From the NCBI RefSeq assembly GCF_002479495.1, contig NZ_DLNQ01000005.1, positions 195,095 to 259,094 of the forward strand: 64,000 bases of DNA, in the 5' to 3' direction. Below the pieces are notes generated by a model. It did not search any database, was not told the origin of the DNA, and saw only the letters and a list, made by a program, of their open reading frames with translations. This DNA comes from Brevundimonas sp. UBA7506 (GTDB lineage: Bacteria; Pseudomonadota; Alphaproteobacteria; Caulobacterales; Caulobacteraceae). This document shows positions 63,307 through 64,000 of this stretch, piece by piece; within the stretch, counting starts at the first letter, position 1; each line of letters opens with the position of its first letter. The translations under genes and the position numbers were made by a program.

Positions 63307-64000
63307 GCGATCAAGCGAGCGACGCTGAAGTCATCACCCGCGTCGAGAACGGCGTCGGCCGCATCACGCTGAACCGGCCCAGGGCGATCCATGCGCTGAA
63401 CCGGGGCATGTGCGAGGCGATGATCGAGGCTTTGCTGGCCTGGCGCGGCGACGAGGCCGTGTCGTCGGTGCTGATCGACCATGCGGGCGAGCGCGGCTTC
63501 TGCGCCGGGGGCGACATCCGCATGATCGCCGAGAGCGGAGCCGGGGACGCGTCGGAGGCCAAGGCCTTCTTCAAGACCGAGTATCAGCTGAACCATCTGA
63601 TGTTCGAATACCCGAAGCCGATCACGGCCGTCGTCGACGGCATCGTCATGGGCGGCGGCGTGGGCATCAGCGAACCGGCCGATGTTCGCATCGCCACCGA
63701 GCGCACCACCTACGCCATGCCGGAGACGGGCATCGGCCTGTTCCCTGACGTGGGCGGGGGCTGGTTCCTGCCGCGCCTGCCGGGGCAGACGGGGGTCTGG
63801 CTGGCGCTGACGGGCGCGCGGCTGAAGGCGGCGGATACGGTGGCCCTGGGCATCCACACCCATTTCGTCGAGAGCGGGGCGACGGCGGCCTTGAAGGACG
63901 AACTTCTCGCCAATCCGTCTGATCCCAAGGCCGTGGCTGACCGCGTGTCGGGCGAGGCAGGGCCGGCGCCGCTGGACGCGCACCGCGAGGCTATCGACCG
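63303..64000 (+). CDS. 3-hydroxyisobutyryl-CoA hydrolase (enoyl-CoA hydratase family), 3' end outside window
   Basis: Crotonase-fold enzyme; the visible 232 codons run off the window. Motifs: VGRITLNRPRAIHALNRGM, oxyanion loop GFCAGGDIRMIAESG, EYPKPITAVVDGIVMGGGVGIS and TYAMPETGIGLFPDVGGGWFLPRLPG. The last is the HIBCH pattern, with catalytic Glu and Asp in PETGIGLFPDVG. It removes CoA from 3-hydroxyisobutyryl-CoA in valine degradation. ATG 63303 overlaps the acyl-CoA dehydrogenase stop by 4 bases. Confidence 0.92.
   Translation, partial: MSDQASDAEVITRVENGVGRITLNRPRAIHALNRGMCEAMIEALLAWRGDEAVSSVLIDHAGERGFCAGGDIRMIAESGAGDASEAKAFFKTEYQLNHLMFEYPKPITAVVDGIVMGGGVGISEPADVRIATERTTYAMPETGIGLFPDVGGGWFLPRLPGQTGVWLALTGARLKAADTVALGIHTHFVESGATAALKDELLANPSDPKAVADRVSGEAGPAPLDAHREAID

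Overview
The window is dense, high-G+C chromosomal DNA with the gene content and gene order of an alphaproteobacterium. I infer Caulobacterales, most likely Brevundimonas or a close relative. The support is: an HdaA-type DnaA regulator next to ppk/ppx; NDUFA12, DUF2155, aat, accC, accB and aroQ in one neighbourhood; an RNase E ending in GWWRR; the pyrE-pdxJ-acpS-lepB-rnc-era string; -10 elements of the GCTANA type; and several candidate general-stress (EcfG/SigT-like) promoters. I see no rRNA, tRNA, CRISPR, phage, integrase or insertion sequence.

Layout. 1-9 kb: an ABC-F ATPase cut by the window edge, ndk, a small glycine-zipper lipoprotein, an M13 metallopeptidase, purN and purM separated by an S10-type peptidase, and RNase D. 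9-16 kb: a VOC protein, the overlapping ppk-ppx pair, hdaA, and divergent aspS. 16-24.7 kb: two paralogous secreted pentapeptide-repeat proteins, a large degenerate class II ribonucleotide reductase homologue, NDUFA12, DUF2155, then aat-accC-accB-aroQ (tRNA-type N-end rule, fatty-acid and shikimate functions). 24.8-33.3 kb: a DUF1493 orphan, thiSG, a secreted TPR protein, a membrane-anchored DsbA-like protein, a BepA-like M48 protease and RNase E. 33.7-40.8 kb: AmiC amidase, a family-5 UDG coupled to a NYN protein, folK, a secreted cupin, rpoZ, SpoT/Rsh and a LOG protein. 40.8-45.9 kb: pyrE, an orphan secreted protein, pdxJ-acpS, then lepB-rnc-era, with overlapping start/stop codons at most joints. 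45.9-50.1 kb: an accessory block (serine hydrolase, CoA-transferase, VOC, SnoaL-like) between era and recO. 50.1-64 kb: recO, DipZ-like thiol transporter, nitronate monooxygenase, parC, lemA with an HtpX-like protease, bpt, motB, a DUF922 protein, a flavin reductase, hemB, and an acyl-CoA dehydrogenase coupled to a truncated 3-hydroxyisobutyryl-CoA hydrolase (valine breakdown).

Regulation visible in the DNA: four clear hairpin terminators or bidirectional terminators, three palindromic interspersed-repeat elements (two exactly between convergent gene ends), several -35/-10 pairs, one near-perfect EcfG-type promoter nested in the ndk terminator, and DnaA-box-like sequences between hdaA and aspS.

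I found no obvious new defence or mobile system. The most unusual items are the catalytically eroded NrdJ-like protein that keeps the class II RNR C-terminal module (17734-20397), the stress promoter/terminator overlap at 2016-2055, the paired Cys-capped pentapeptide proteins, and the NYN-UDG overlap. All family assignments were made by eye from motifs; none has been checked by database search.
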